A stretch of 5,429 bases of DNA from the NCBI GenBank assembly GCA_014534155.1, contig JACVSB010000133.1, forward strand, positions 1 through 5,429. The letters run 5' to 3'. Shown here piece after piece: positions 1-5,429 of this stretch. The DNA is from Thermoleophilia bacterium (GTDB taxonomy: Bacteria > Actinomycetota > Thermoleophilia > Gaiellales > Gaiellaceae). Made by a program: the position numbers and the translations under genes. The first letter of the stretch is position 1. Every line of letters starts with the position of its first letter. The notes under the pieces are model-generated. The model was not told the origin of the DNA and did not search any database. It saw nothing but the letters and a program-made list of their open reading frames with translations.

Positions 1-424
1 GCTCAACTGGCTGATCGGTGTCCTCCTTCTCACGATGGCGATGGCCGAGGGCTTCACGGGCTACCTCCTCCCTTGGGACCAGACCGCGTACTGGGCGACC
101 GTCGTCGGGATCAACATCAACGCGACGGCCCCGATAGCCGGCCCCTTCCTCGCGGACTTCCTTCGAGGCGGCACCGAGATCGGAAACGACACGCTCTCGC
201 GCTTCTACTCGCTGCACATGCTCGTCATCCCGGGCGGCCTCTTCGCGCTGATCGGCCTGCACCTCTACCTCGTCATCCGGCTCGGCATCACGCCGCCACC
301 CTGGACGAAGAGCGCCGCCGGCTACGACGAGCCGAGCCCGAACGGCCGGCCTCCGCGCTCCGGCCTCGTCACGCCCGCTCCGAGGACGAACGGCGCGGGC
401 GAGCGGGAGAGGGTGGAAACCTGA
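1..424 (+). CDS. qcrB: Menaquinol-cytochrome c reductase cytochrome b subunit (cytochrome b6-like), 5'-truncated
   Basis: This is the C-terminal 140 residues of a b-type cytochrome, the membrane subunit that binds two b haems and passes electrons from quinol in a bc or b6f-type complex. The frame is open from base 2 and the start lies upstream of the window. The visible part begins in a hydrophobic helix (third helix of the family, ending in the GYLLPWDQ motif, followed by AYWAT). The loop that follows leads into helix D, with two haem-ligand histidines at bases 215-217 and 260-262. Fourteen residues lie between them (HX14H), the spacing of cytochrome b6 and Bacillus QcrB rather than mitochondrial cytochrome b. 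After helix D the protein ends in a hydrophilic tail of about 40 residues rich in Pro, Arg and Gly. Its stop overlaps the next gene's start (TGATG at 422-426), as expected for a split b6/subunit IV arrangement. A Rieske protein gene is likely upstream but cannot be seen. Confidence 0.93.
   Translation, partial: LNWLIGVLLLTMAMAEGFTGYLLPWDQTAYWATVVGININATAPIAGPFLADFLRGGTEIGNDTLSRFYSLHMLVIPGGLFALIGLHLYLVIRLGITPPPWTKSAAGYDEPSPNGRPPRSGLVTPAPRTNGAGERERVET
405..416 (+). promoter_or_regulatory. Purine-rich ribosome binding site for qcrC
   Basis: A G/A-rich stretch (GGGAGAGGGTGG) ends 7 nt before the ATG at 424, inside the last codons of qcrB. It supports choosing ATG 424 as the qcrC start instead of the open in-frame extension reaching back to 73, which overlaps qcrB and resembles no known protein. 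Confidence 0.5.
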
Positions 425-1236
425 TGGCGAACCCCGAGCAGCGAGAGCAGTTCAGCCGTTACAAGGACGACGTCCAGCGGCGCGGGAAGGCCTTCTACCC
501 GCACGCGATGTTCCACGACACGGTGATGAGCCTCGTCGTCGTAGCAGTCATCGCCGGCCTTGCTGCGATCTGGTACTTCGACTCCGGCGAGAAGCCTGGC
601 GACGCGGGCATCCTCGGGCCTCGCTACACCGAGGAGGCCGATCCGGGAACGACGTCCTTCGTCCCGCGCCCCGACTGGTACTTCTACTTCCTCTTCTACC
701 TCCTTCGGATCTTCAAGTGGCCCGAGTCCGTCGTGCTCGGGACCGTCGGCATTCCGACGATCCTGCTCATCATCCTGCTCATGGTCCCCTTTTTCGACCG
801 GCGGCGCGAACGGAGAATCGTCCGGCGTCCGGTCGCGGTCGTCGCCTCGCTGCTCGTGATCGCCTCGATGGGGATCCTCACGTACAAGGGCGCGACCGCG
901 GAGGAGCCGAGCGCGACGAGCGGCGAGGCGCTCCTCACCGACAACAACATCCCGACCGACAACGACCAGGTCGTGCAAGGCGCGAGCCTCTTCGGAGGGG
1001 TGGGCTGCCTGAACTGCCATACGTACGCGTCGCAGGGCGCTCAGGGTCCGGGCCCCGAGCTGTCCAAGATCGGCGAGCTGAACCGCGGTGAGGACTACTG
1101 GGTGCGCTGGGTTCGGAACCCGCAGGACGTGAAGCCCGGCTCGCCCATGCCCGGCTTCCCGAACCTGACGGACGAGCAGCTGCAGGCGATCGCAGCCTTC
1201 CTCGAGGCCTCGAAGCCCGGAGGCGGCGGCGGGTAG
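424..1236 (+). CDS. qcrC: Menaquinol-cytochrome c reductase subunit IV / cytochrome c fusion (QcrC type)
   Basis: This 270-residue protein combines the C-terminal half of cytochrome b (subunit IV) with a c-type cytochrome, as in Bacillus QcrC (about 255 residues). Its role would be to complete the quinol-oxidation site and carry electrons from the Rieske centre to the terminal oxidase. A hydrophilic N-terminus (1-31) precedes TM1 (about 32-51). The Qo-site motif PDWY is at 83-86, followed by hydrophobic stretches (about 87-97 and 103-124) and a basic loop RRRERR (126-131). A last TM (about 136-153) leads to an external linker. The haem c site is CLNCH (C195, C198, H199), and M242 in SPMPGF is the likely sixth ligand. 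The chain ends in a glycine run. There is no cleavable signal peptide; the anchor is the subunit IV part. PDWY is the form known from menaquinone-using bacteria (PEWY in ubiquinone or plastoquinone users). The start overlaps the qcrB stop, which suggests coupled synthesis of the two halves. Confidence 0.93.
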   Translation: MANPEQREQFSRYKDDVQRRGKAFYPHAMFHDTVMSLVVVAVIAGLAAIWYFDSGEKPGDAGILGPRYTEEADPGTTSFVPRPDWYFYFLFYLLRIFKWPESVVLGTVGIPTILLIILLMVPFFDRRRERRIVRRPVAVVASLLVIASMGILTYKGATAEEPSATSGEALLTDNNIPTDNDQVVQGASLFGGVGCLNCHTYASQGAQGPGPELSKIGELNRGEDYWVRWVRNPQDVKPGSPMPGFPNLTDEQLQAIAAFLEASKPGGGGG

Positions 1237-1249
1237 CCGCGGCGCGTCC

Positions 1250-1837
1250 ATGAACATCTTCCTGGGGATCACCGGCGCGTCCGGGGCTCCCTATGCGGCC
1301 CGGTTGCTGGAGGCGCTCGTCGCGGCCGGCTGCACGGTCGGCGTCTCGGCGTCGTCGGCAGGAGTGGAAGTTCTGGCCACCGAGCTCTACGGGGACGCGG
1401 GGCTCGGGCGCGAGGCGGTGCTCGAGCGGTTCGTCTCCGGCGCGCAGGGCGTGACGGTGTACGAGCCCGCCGACTACGGCGCTCCCTACGCCAGCGGGTC
1501 GGCCCGGGTGGACTCCTACGTCGTGTGTCCGTGCTCGATGGCCACGGTCGGCACGGTCGCGGCCGGAGCGATGGACAACCTGATCCACAGGGCGGCCTCC
1601 GTCGCTCTCAAGGAGGGCCGGCGGCTCGTCCTCATGCCCCGCGAGACACCCCTCTCCACGATCCACCTCGAGGGCCTCCTCCGCCTTCGCACCGCAGGCG
1701 CCGTCCTCCTCTTCCTCGCGCCCGGCTTCTACCACTCGCCGAAGACGATCGACGACCTCGTGGACTTCATCGTCGCGCGCTGCCTCGACCAGCTCGGGAT
1801 CGAGCACGCGCTGGGCAGGCGCTGGGGGGAAGGATGA
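1250..1837 (+). CDS. ubiX: UbiX-family flavin prenyltransferase
   Basis: The family joins dimethylallyl phosphate to FMN to make prenylated FMN, the cofactor of UbiD-type decarboxylases. In the futalosine menaquinone pathway such a pair is thought to decarboxylate the prenylated naphthoate intermediate. The 195-residue protein has the usual family length. The FMN-binding N-terminus GITGASGAPYA is at 6-16, CPCSMATVG at 93-101, DNLIHRA at 109-115, K121, RETP at 131-134, and FY at 160-161 with R177 in the final helix. The K121/R131/E132 and Y161/R177 spacings match the active-site set I recall for Pseudomonas UbiX. ATG 1250 directly begins the first beta strand, and no in-frame start exists between it and the qcrC stop 13 nt upstream. 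No clear Shine-Dalgarno precedes it. Its stop overlaps ubiE (ATGA). The related Pad1 and LpdB-type proteins are harder to exclude by sequence, but the quinone-gene context favours this role. No UbiD or UbiA homologue lies in the window. Confidence 0.9.
   Translation: MNIFLGITGASGAPYAARLLEALVAAGCTVGVSASSAGVEVLATELYGDAGLGREAVLERFVSGAQGVTVYEPADYGAPYASGSARVDSYVVCPCSMATVGTVAAGAMDNLIHRAASVALKEGRRLVLMPRETPLSTIHLEGLLRLRTAGAVLLFLAPGFYHSPKTIDDLVDFIVARCLDQLGIEHALGRRWGEG
1824..1833 (+). promoter_or_regulatory. Possible ribosome binding site for ubiE inside ubiX
   Basis: A purine run, GGGGGGAAGG, abuts the ATG at 1834. The AGG part is too close to the start to act by itself, but the G-run leaves 3-4 nt of spacing. 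Together with the ATGA overlap it suggests re-initiation by ribosomes finishing ubiX. Confidence 0.35.
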
Positions 1838-2517
1838 GCACGCGGCCCGGTGCGCTCGCCCCCGACGAGGTCCGGGCGATGTTCGACGGGATCACGCCCG
1901 TCTACGACGTGATGAACCGGGCCATGACGGGCGGCCTCGACCGGCGCTGGCGGCGCCTCTCGGCGGAAGCGGCCGTGCGGGCCGGCGACCGCGTGCTCGA
2001 CGCGTGCTGCGGCACGGGTGACCTCGCGCTCGCCGCCGAGCGCGCCGGGGGCCGGGTGACCGGGCTGGACTTCTCCGAGCGGATGCTGGAGCGCGCCCGC
2101 CGGAAGTCGAGCACGATCTCCTGGGTCCGCGGGGACGCGCTGGCCATGCCGTTCGGCGACGGGACGTTCGACGTGGTGACCGTCGGGTTCGGCATCCGCA
2201 ACGTCGCCGACCTCGAGGCCGCGCTCGCGGAGTTCGCCCGCGTCCTGCGCCCCGGTGGCCGGCTTGCCTGCCTGGAGATCACACAGCCCCGAGGCGCTCT
2301 CCGCCCGTTCTTTCGCCTCTGGTTCGACCGCCTCGTCCCGCTCGCCGGCCGCCTGCTCCCCGGCGGCGGCGCCTACACGTACCTCCCCGCAAGCGTCCGC
2401 CGCTTCCCCTCCCCGGCGAGTCTCGCCAGGGCGTGCGAGCGGGCCGGGTTCACGGACGTCTCGTGGAGGCTTCTGGCCGGCGGAATCGTGGCGATCCACC
2501 TGGCGAGGCGGGCGTGA
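1834..2517 (+). CDS. ubiE: Demethylmenaquinone C-methyltransferase (UbiE/MenG family)
   Basis: This SAM-dependent methyltransferase carries out the last step of menaquinone synthesis, methylating the ring carbon of demethylmenaquinone; the enzyme is soluble but works on a membrane-bound substrate. The 227 residues match the family length. MFDGITPVYDVMN (16-28) and the GGLDRRWR stretch (33-40) form the UbiE N-terminal signature. The SAM-binding loop is VLDACCGTGD (54-63), with acidic D79 in LDFS and D101 as further SAM contacts. GFGIRN (118-123) and YLPASVRRFP (183-192, containing the SVxxFP signature) are specific to this family, and the C-terminus GGIVAIH is typical. The ATG sits in an ATGA overlap with ubiX; longer in-frame readings upstream overlap ubiX and add nothing recognisable. 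UbiE can also act in ubiquinone synthesis, but the mqnE and PDWY context points to menaquinone. A methyltransferase next to a polyprenyl synthase also occurs in the Bacillus gerC (hepS-menG-hepT) operon. Confidence 0.93.
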   Translation: MSTRPGALAPDEVRAMFDGITPVYDVMNRAMTGGLDRRWRRLSAEAAVRAGDRVLDACCGTGDLALAAERAGGRVTGLDFSERMLERARRKSSTISWVRGDALAMPFGDGTFDVVTVGFGIRNVADLEAALAEFARVLRPGGRLACLEITQPRGALRPFFRLWFDRLVPLAGRLLPGGGAYTYLPASVRRFPSPASLARACERAGFTDVSWRLLAGGIVAIHLARRA

Positions 2518-3431
2518 GCGCGCTCGCTTCGGTCCGCGCCGCACCCGGACTCGCGAGCTACCTCGAGGTTCTCGAGCTGCGCCTCGAGCAGGCCGTCGGC
2601 TCGCATCCCGGCCTCGTCGCGAGGATCAGCTCGGACGCCCTGGCGGCCGGTGGAAAGCGCCTGCGGCCCGTTCTCGTCTTCCTCGCCACCCCTCCCGAGC
2701 TTCGTGGCGGAGAGCGCCCTCTCGCGGCGGGCGCGGCGATCGAGCTCGTCCACATGGCGACGCTCGTCCACGACGACCTCCTCGACGGAGCTGCCCTCCG
2801 CCGCGGCCGCGCGACGGCGTGGGCGGCACACGGCGAGCACGCGGCCAAGGCGGCCGGGGACTACCTCTTCGCACGCGCCTTCGCGCAGCTCGCCCGCCTA
2901 CGCGACGCCGGTTCGCTCACGGTGCTCGCGAACGCGGCCCTGGCGCTCGCGCGCGGCGAGGCGCTGCAGCGCCGGCAGGCGTTTCGGCCCGACACCTCCG
3001 TGGACGACTACCTCCTGCGCTGCTCGTTGAAGACGGGCAAGCTCTTCGAGGCCGCGTGCATGCTCGCCGGGGGACGGCGGCTCGGTTCCTTCGGCCTCGC
3101 GCTGGGCGTCGCCTTCCAGATCGCAGACGACATCCTCGACTGCACGGGCACCGCGGGCGCGACGGGGAAGGCCCCGGGCGCCGACCTGCGCGAGGGGACG
3201 CCGACCCTGCCGCTCATCTTCGCCTCGCGCGAGGATCCGCAGGTGCGCCGAGCGCTCGCGGGGGAGCCGGTGCCGGACGCGCTCCGGCGCGTCGCCGCGA
3301 CCGGCGCGATCGAGGCGGCCCGCGAGCTCGCGCTCACCTATGCAGGGCGCGCGCGCGAGGCGCTCGACGGCGAGCCGGACCGCGCGAGCCTGGAGGCGCT
3401 GACTAGCCTCGTGGTCGACCGGGAGAGCTAG
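2514..3431 (+). CDS. Long-chain (all-trans) polyprenyl diphosphate synthase
   Basis: The enzyme condenses isopentenyl diphosphate units onto an allylic primer to make the isoprenoid tail, here most likely for menaquinone. Starting at the GTG that overlaps the ubiE stop (GTGA), it has 305 residues, slightly short of the usual 320-330. GGKRLRP is at 46-52. The first aspartate-rich motif DDLLD is at 87-91, followed by LRRGRAT. KTGK is at 173-176 and the second aspartate-rich motif DDILD at 205-209. The residues four and five positions before the first motif are T83 and A82; small side chains there are known to let the chain grow beyond C15-C20, so a long product (roughly C30-C50) is inferred but its exact length cannot be read. 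The conserved lysine of the EGKxT motif is replaced by T229 (EGTPTLP). An in-frame ATG at 2433 would add 27 residues inside ubiE without family resemblance, so GTG 2514 is preferred; a GAGG at 2505-2508 lies 5 nt before it. Confidence 0.9.
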   Translation: MSALASVRAAPGLASYLEVLELRLEQAVGSHPGLVARISSDALAAGGKRLRPVLVFLATPPELRGGERPLAAGAAIELVHMATLVHDDLLDGAALRRGRATAWAAHGEHAAKAAGDYLFARAFAQLARLRDAGSLTVLANAALALARGEALQRRQAFRPDTSVDDYLLRCSLKTGKLFEAACMLAGGRRLGSFGLALGVAFQIADDILDCTGTAGATGKAPGADLREGTPTLPLIFASREDPQVRRALAGEPVPDALRRVAATGAIEAARELALTYAGRAREALDGEPDRASLEALTSLVVDRES

Positions 3432-3438
3432 GGCAGGG

Positions 3439-4548
3439 ATGGCGACCTTCACGCACGAGCTCGTACTCGAGGGGATCCGCGAGAAAGTCGAGGCGAACGA
3501 GCGCCTCGACTTCGACGATGGGCTCACGCTGATGGAGTCCGACGACGTCCTCGCCGTGGGCGAGCTCGCGGACACCGCGCGCCGCGTCCGGGGCGGGAGC
3601 GACGACGCCTACTTCGTGCAGAACCTGTACCTGAACCAGACGAACGTGTGCCGCGTGAAGTGCAAGTTCTGCGCCTTCGCGCGCACCGAGCGGCAGGAAG
3701 GGGCGTACACGCTCGCGCCGGACGAGCTCGCCCGGGACGCGCTCGCCCAGCGCGAGCTGACGGGGTTCACGGAGATCCACATGGTCGGCGGCGAGAGCCC
3801 GCACGTCGACTTCTCGTACTACCTGGACGTCGTGCGCGAGCTGAACGAGGCGATGCCCGACGTGCACCTGAAGTGCTTCACCGCGAGCGAGATCCACCAC
3901 ATGACCACCCTCTCCGGGCTGACGCACGAGGAGGTGCTTCGCGAGCTTCGCGCCGTCGGCCTCGGCTCGCTTCCGGGCGGGGGTGCCGAGATCTTCGCCG
4001 ACCGCGTGCGCAGGCTGATCGCGCCGGGGAAGGAGCACCCGGACATCTGGCTCGAGACGCACCGGACGGCGCACGCGCTCGGGATCGCGACGCACTGCAC
4101 GATGCTGTACGGGCACGTGGAGACCTACGAGGAGCGCGTCGACCACCTCCTGCGGCTGCGCGAGCTCCAGGACGAGACGGGAGGGTTCCTCGCCTTCATC
4201 CCGCTGGCCTTCCACCCGGAGAACACCGTCTTCGAGCGCCGCGGCTGGAAGCACTCGGCGGGGACGGACGACCTCAAGGTGATCGCGGTCTCGAGGCTCC
4301 TGCTCGACAACATCCCGCACGTCAAGGCCTACTGGATCATGATGGGGATGCCGCTGGCCGCGGTCGCGCTCCACTTCGGCGCGAACGACGTGCAGGGCAC
4401 GGTGATGCGCGAGACGATCTTCCACGCCGCCGGCGCGCGCACCGAGACGGAGCAGAAGGTCGAGGAGCTCGTGCGCTTCGTCCGCGAGGCGGGACGGATC
4501 CCGGTGCAGCGTGACACGCTCTACAACGAGGTGCGGCGCTGGGCGTGA
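3439..4548 (+). CDS. mqnE: Aminofutalosine synthase MqnE (radical SAM)
   Basis: MqnE joins the adenosyl group of SAM to 3-[(1-carboxyvinyl)oxy]benzoate to give aminofutalosine, an early step of the futalosine menaquinone pathway. The 369 residues match the family. The radical-SAM 4Fe-4S cluster motif CX3CX2C is at C71, C75 and C78 (CRVKCKFC). The shared MqnC/MqnE motifs follow: GGGAEIF (180-186), MLYGHVET, and RELQDETGGF (241-250). LAFHPEN at 256-262 distinguishes it from MqnC, which has WTFQP there; EIHHM and LGSLPGGG also fit MqnE. An unusual GGESPH (117-122) stands where most members I recall have GGLHP or NGLHP. The ATG lies 7 nt after the preceding stop, with GGGAGAG at 3421-3427 as a plausible ribosome binding site. 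The neighbouring ubiX, ubiE and prenyl synthase genes supply later steps; mqnA, mqnC and mqnD are not in the window. Confidence 0.93.
   Translation: MATFTHELVLEGIREKVEANERLDFDDGLTLMESDDVLAVGELADTARRVRGGSDDAYFVQNLYLNQTNVCRVKCKFCAFARTERQEGAYTLAPDELARDALAQRELTGFTEIHMVGGESPHVDFSYYLDVVRELNEAMPDVHLKCFTASEIHHMTTLSGLTHEEVLRELRAVGLGSLPGGGAEIFADRVRRLIAPGKEHPDIWLETHRTAHALGIATHCTMLYGHVETYEERVDHLLRLRELQDETGGFLAFIPLAFHPENTVFERRGWKHSAGTDDLKVIAVSRLLLDNIPHVKAYWIMMGMPLAAVALHFGANDVQGTVMRETIFHAAGARTETEQKVEELVRFVREAGRIPVQRDTLYNEVRRWA
4528..4533 (+). promoter_or_regulatory. Ribosome binding site supporting the GTG start at 4545
   Basis: GAGGTG lies 11 nt before the GTG at 4545, inside the last codons of mqnE. Together with the GTGA overlap it supports a coupled start for the dehalogenase-like gene. 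The ATG closest downstream (4612) is out of frame. Confidence 0.4.
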
Positions 4549-5429
4549 GCGTCGACGAGCGCACGCCCGCCCAGGTCGCCGCCGACGAGCGCGACTGGTC
4601 CTTCGGCGGTACATGGCCGTACGAGCCGCGCTGGCTCTTCACGGACGGCGTGCGGATCCACTACGTGGACGAGGGGCCGCGCGACGGCGAGCCCGTGGTG
4701 CTGCTGCACGGGAACCCGACGTGGGCGTACGTGTACCGCCGCTTCGTAGGCGCCCTCGCGACGGCCGGGTACCGCGCGATCGCGCACGACCAGCTCGGGT
4801 TCGGCCGCTCGGACAAGCCCATCCGCGAGAAGGAGTTCTCGGTCGAGCGCCACGTGCGCCACTTCTCGGCGCTCATGGACGAGCTCGAGCTGGACGCGGT
4901 CACGCTCGTGCTCCAGGACTGGGGCGGGCCGGTCGGGCTGGCCTGGGCGGTGGAGCACCCGCATCGCGTGGCGCGCCTCGTGCTCCTGAACACATGGCCG
5001 GGAGGGATCCCGAAGGCGTCCTTTCCCCTGCCCTTTAAGCTCCTCTTCTGGCCCGGCACCGGCGCCCTTCTCGCCAAGGGCGCGCACGTCTTTACGCGCG
5101 TCTTCCTCTTCCGCGGGGGGACTCACCCGGAGCGGCTCGGCGAGAACGAGAAGGCGGCGTACCTGCGGCCGCATCCGAGCTGGCAGAGCCGCTCGGGCGT
5201 GGCCGCCTACCCGCGGCTCATCCCACGCAGCGAAGCGCATACGAGCTACGCGCTCGGTAGGCGGGTCGAGGAGGGGCTCGACGCGCTCGCGGAGAAGCCG
5301 ATCCTCATCTCGTGGCCGGACAGGGATCCGGCGTTCGGCGCCGAGACGCTCGAGGACTGGCGGCGCCGCTTCCCCGACGCCGAGGCCCACGAGGTCGGGG
5401 ACGCCGGCCACTACGTCCAGGAGGACGCC
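4545..5429 (+). CDS. Haloalkane dehalogenase-like alpha/beta hydrolase, 3'-truncated
   Basis: The family hydrolyses carbon-halogen bonds of haloalkanes to alcohol and halide through an aspartyl ester intermediate in the cytoplasm. The 295 visible residues cover nearly the whole fold; by comparison with the family only about 10-25 residues are missing. The strand-turn HGNPTWAYVYR is at 55-65, giving the halide-binding N57. The nucleophile elbow VLQDWGGP is at 122-129, with nucleophile D125 and halide-binding W126. The cap domain follows (about 155-235). The acid is probably D261 in DRDPAF, and the base is H289 in DAGHYVQED. No glutamate stands after strand 6 (LLNTWPGG, 147-154). Asp-His-Asp with Asn-Trp is the combination described for haloalkane dehalogenase subfamily III. 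There is no signal peptide. The GTG start overlaps the mqnE stop (GTGA). Epoxide hydrolase and fluoroacetate dehalogenase relatives are less likely given QDWGG and HGNPTW. The true substrate is unknown, and a role linked to quinone metabolism cannot be read from the sequence. Confidence 0.85.
   Translation, partial: MSVDERTPAQVAADERDWSFGGTWPYEPRWLFTDGVRIHYVDEGPRDGEPVVLLHGNPTWAYVYRRFVGALATAGYRAIAHDQLGFGRSDKPIREKEFSVERHVRHFSALMDELELDAVTLVLQDWGGPVGLAWAVEHPHRVARLVLLNTWPGGIPKASFPLPFKLLFWPGTGALLAKGAHVFTRVFLFRGGTHPERLGENEKAAYLRPHPSWQSRSGVAAYPRLIPRSEAHTSYALGRRVEEGLDALAEKPILISWPDRDPAFGAETLEDWRRRFPDAEAHEVGDAGHYVQEDA

Noticed and set aside
73..423. In-frame upstream extension of qcrC
   Set aside because: It runs out of frame through qcrB, is Arg/His/Pro-rich, and the QcrC N-terminus begins at ATG 424 with a ribosome binding site.
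1237..1249. Possible terminator or promoter between qcrC and ubiX
   Set aside because: The gap is only 13 nt of GC-rich sequence with no hairpin followed by T-run and no room for promoter boxes.
1525..1833. In-frame upstream extension of ubiE
   Set aside because: It overlaps the conserved half of ubiX in another frame and does not resemble UbiE, whose usual N-terminus begins near 1834.
2433..2513. ATG start giving a 332-residue polyprenyl synthase
   Set aside because: The extra 27 residues overlap ubiE and look like shadow translation; the GTG at 2514 in the GTGA overlap fits better.
3439..4548. MqnC (cyclic dehypoxanthinyl futalosine synthase) as the identity of the radical SAM gene
   Set aside because: The sequence has LAFHPEN, EIHHM and LGSLPGGGAEIF, which fit MqnE; MqnC has WTFQP at the first of these positions.
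3403..4614. A 403-codon open frame on the - strand across mqnE
   Set aside because: It is an antisense shadow created by high GC at third codon positions. Its translation is a low-complexity Arg/Val/Leu/His mix with no family motif, while the + strand frame is a clear MqnE.
4521..5411. A 296-codon open frame on the - strand across the dehalogenase-like gene
   Set aside because: It lies antisense to a gene with a full set of catalytic residues, and its translation has no recognisable domain.
1..5429. Mobile elements, CRISPR, tRNA/rRNA or repeat arrays
   Set aside because: No inverted terminal repeats, repeat-spacer pattern or RNA-gene-like stretch was seen; nearly every base lies in a recognised gene.

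Overview
The window looks like a piece of a high-GC bacterial chromosome, dense with genes all on the + strand. It reads as one continuous operon-like run of seven genes, of which the first and last are cut by the window edges. The strong G/C bias at third codon positions, the Bacillus-type split of the cytochrome bc complex (a cytochrome b subunit plus a subunit IV/cytochrome c fusion) and a futalosine-type menaquinone gene together suggest a menaquinone-respiring, high-GC Gram-positive-like lineage. A deep-branching actinobacterium such as Thermoleophilia or Rubrobacteria is my best guess, but this is inference and no 16S or other marker is present to fix it.

Layout. Positions 1-424 hold the 3' part of a cytochrome b6-like subunit (qcrB). 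It is followed with a TGATG overlap by qcrC (424-1236), a membrane-anchored subunit IV domain fused to a mono-haem cytochrome c. After a 13-nt gap comes a quinone-biosynthesis block: ubiX flavin prenyltransferase (1250-1837), ubiE/menG methyltransferase (1834-2517), a long-chain polyprenyl diphosphate synthase (2514-3431) and mqnE aminofutalosine synthase (3439-4548). The last gene (4545-5429, cut at the 3' end) is a haloalkane dehalogenase-like alpha/beta hydrolase with a complete catalytic pentad. Junctions are ATGA or GTGA overlaps or gaps of at most 13 nt, so the genes are probably co-transcribed and several are probably translationally coupled. No stretch longer than 13 nt is without a gene, and I see no RNA gene, mobile element, CRISPR array, internal promoter or terminator.

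How the genes fit together. MqnE acts early in the futalosine route to the naphthoquinone ring. UbiX would make the prenylated FMN needed by a UbiD-type decarboxylase (not in the window). The polyprenyl synthase makes the isoprenoid tail, and UbiE carries out the final ring C-methylation to menaquinone. The bc complex encoded just upstream carries PDWY rather than PEWY at its quinol-oxidation site, the variant associated with menaquinol users. The run therefore appears to encode both the making of menaquinone and the machine that oxidises it. The terminal dehalogenase-like gene is the unexpected member. Its sequence predicts a subfamily III-type haloalkane dehalogenase active site, and why it is joined to a quinone operon is open.
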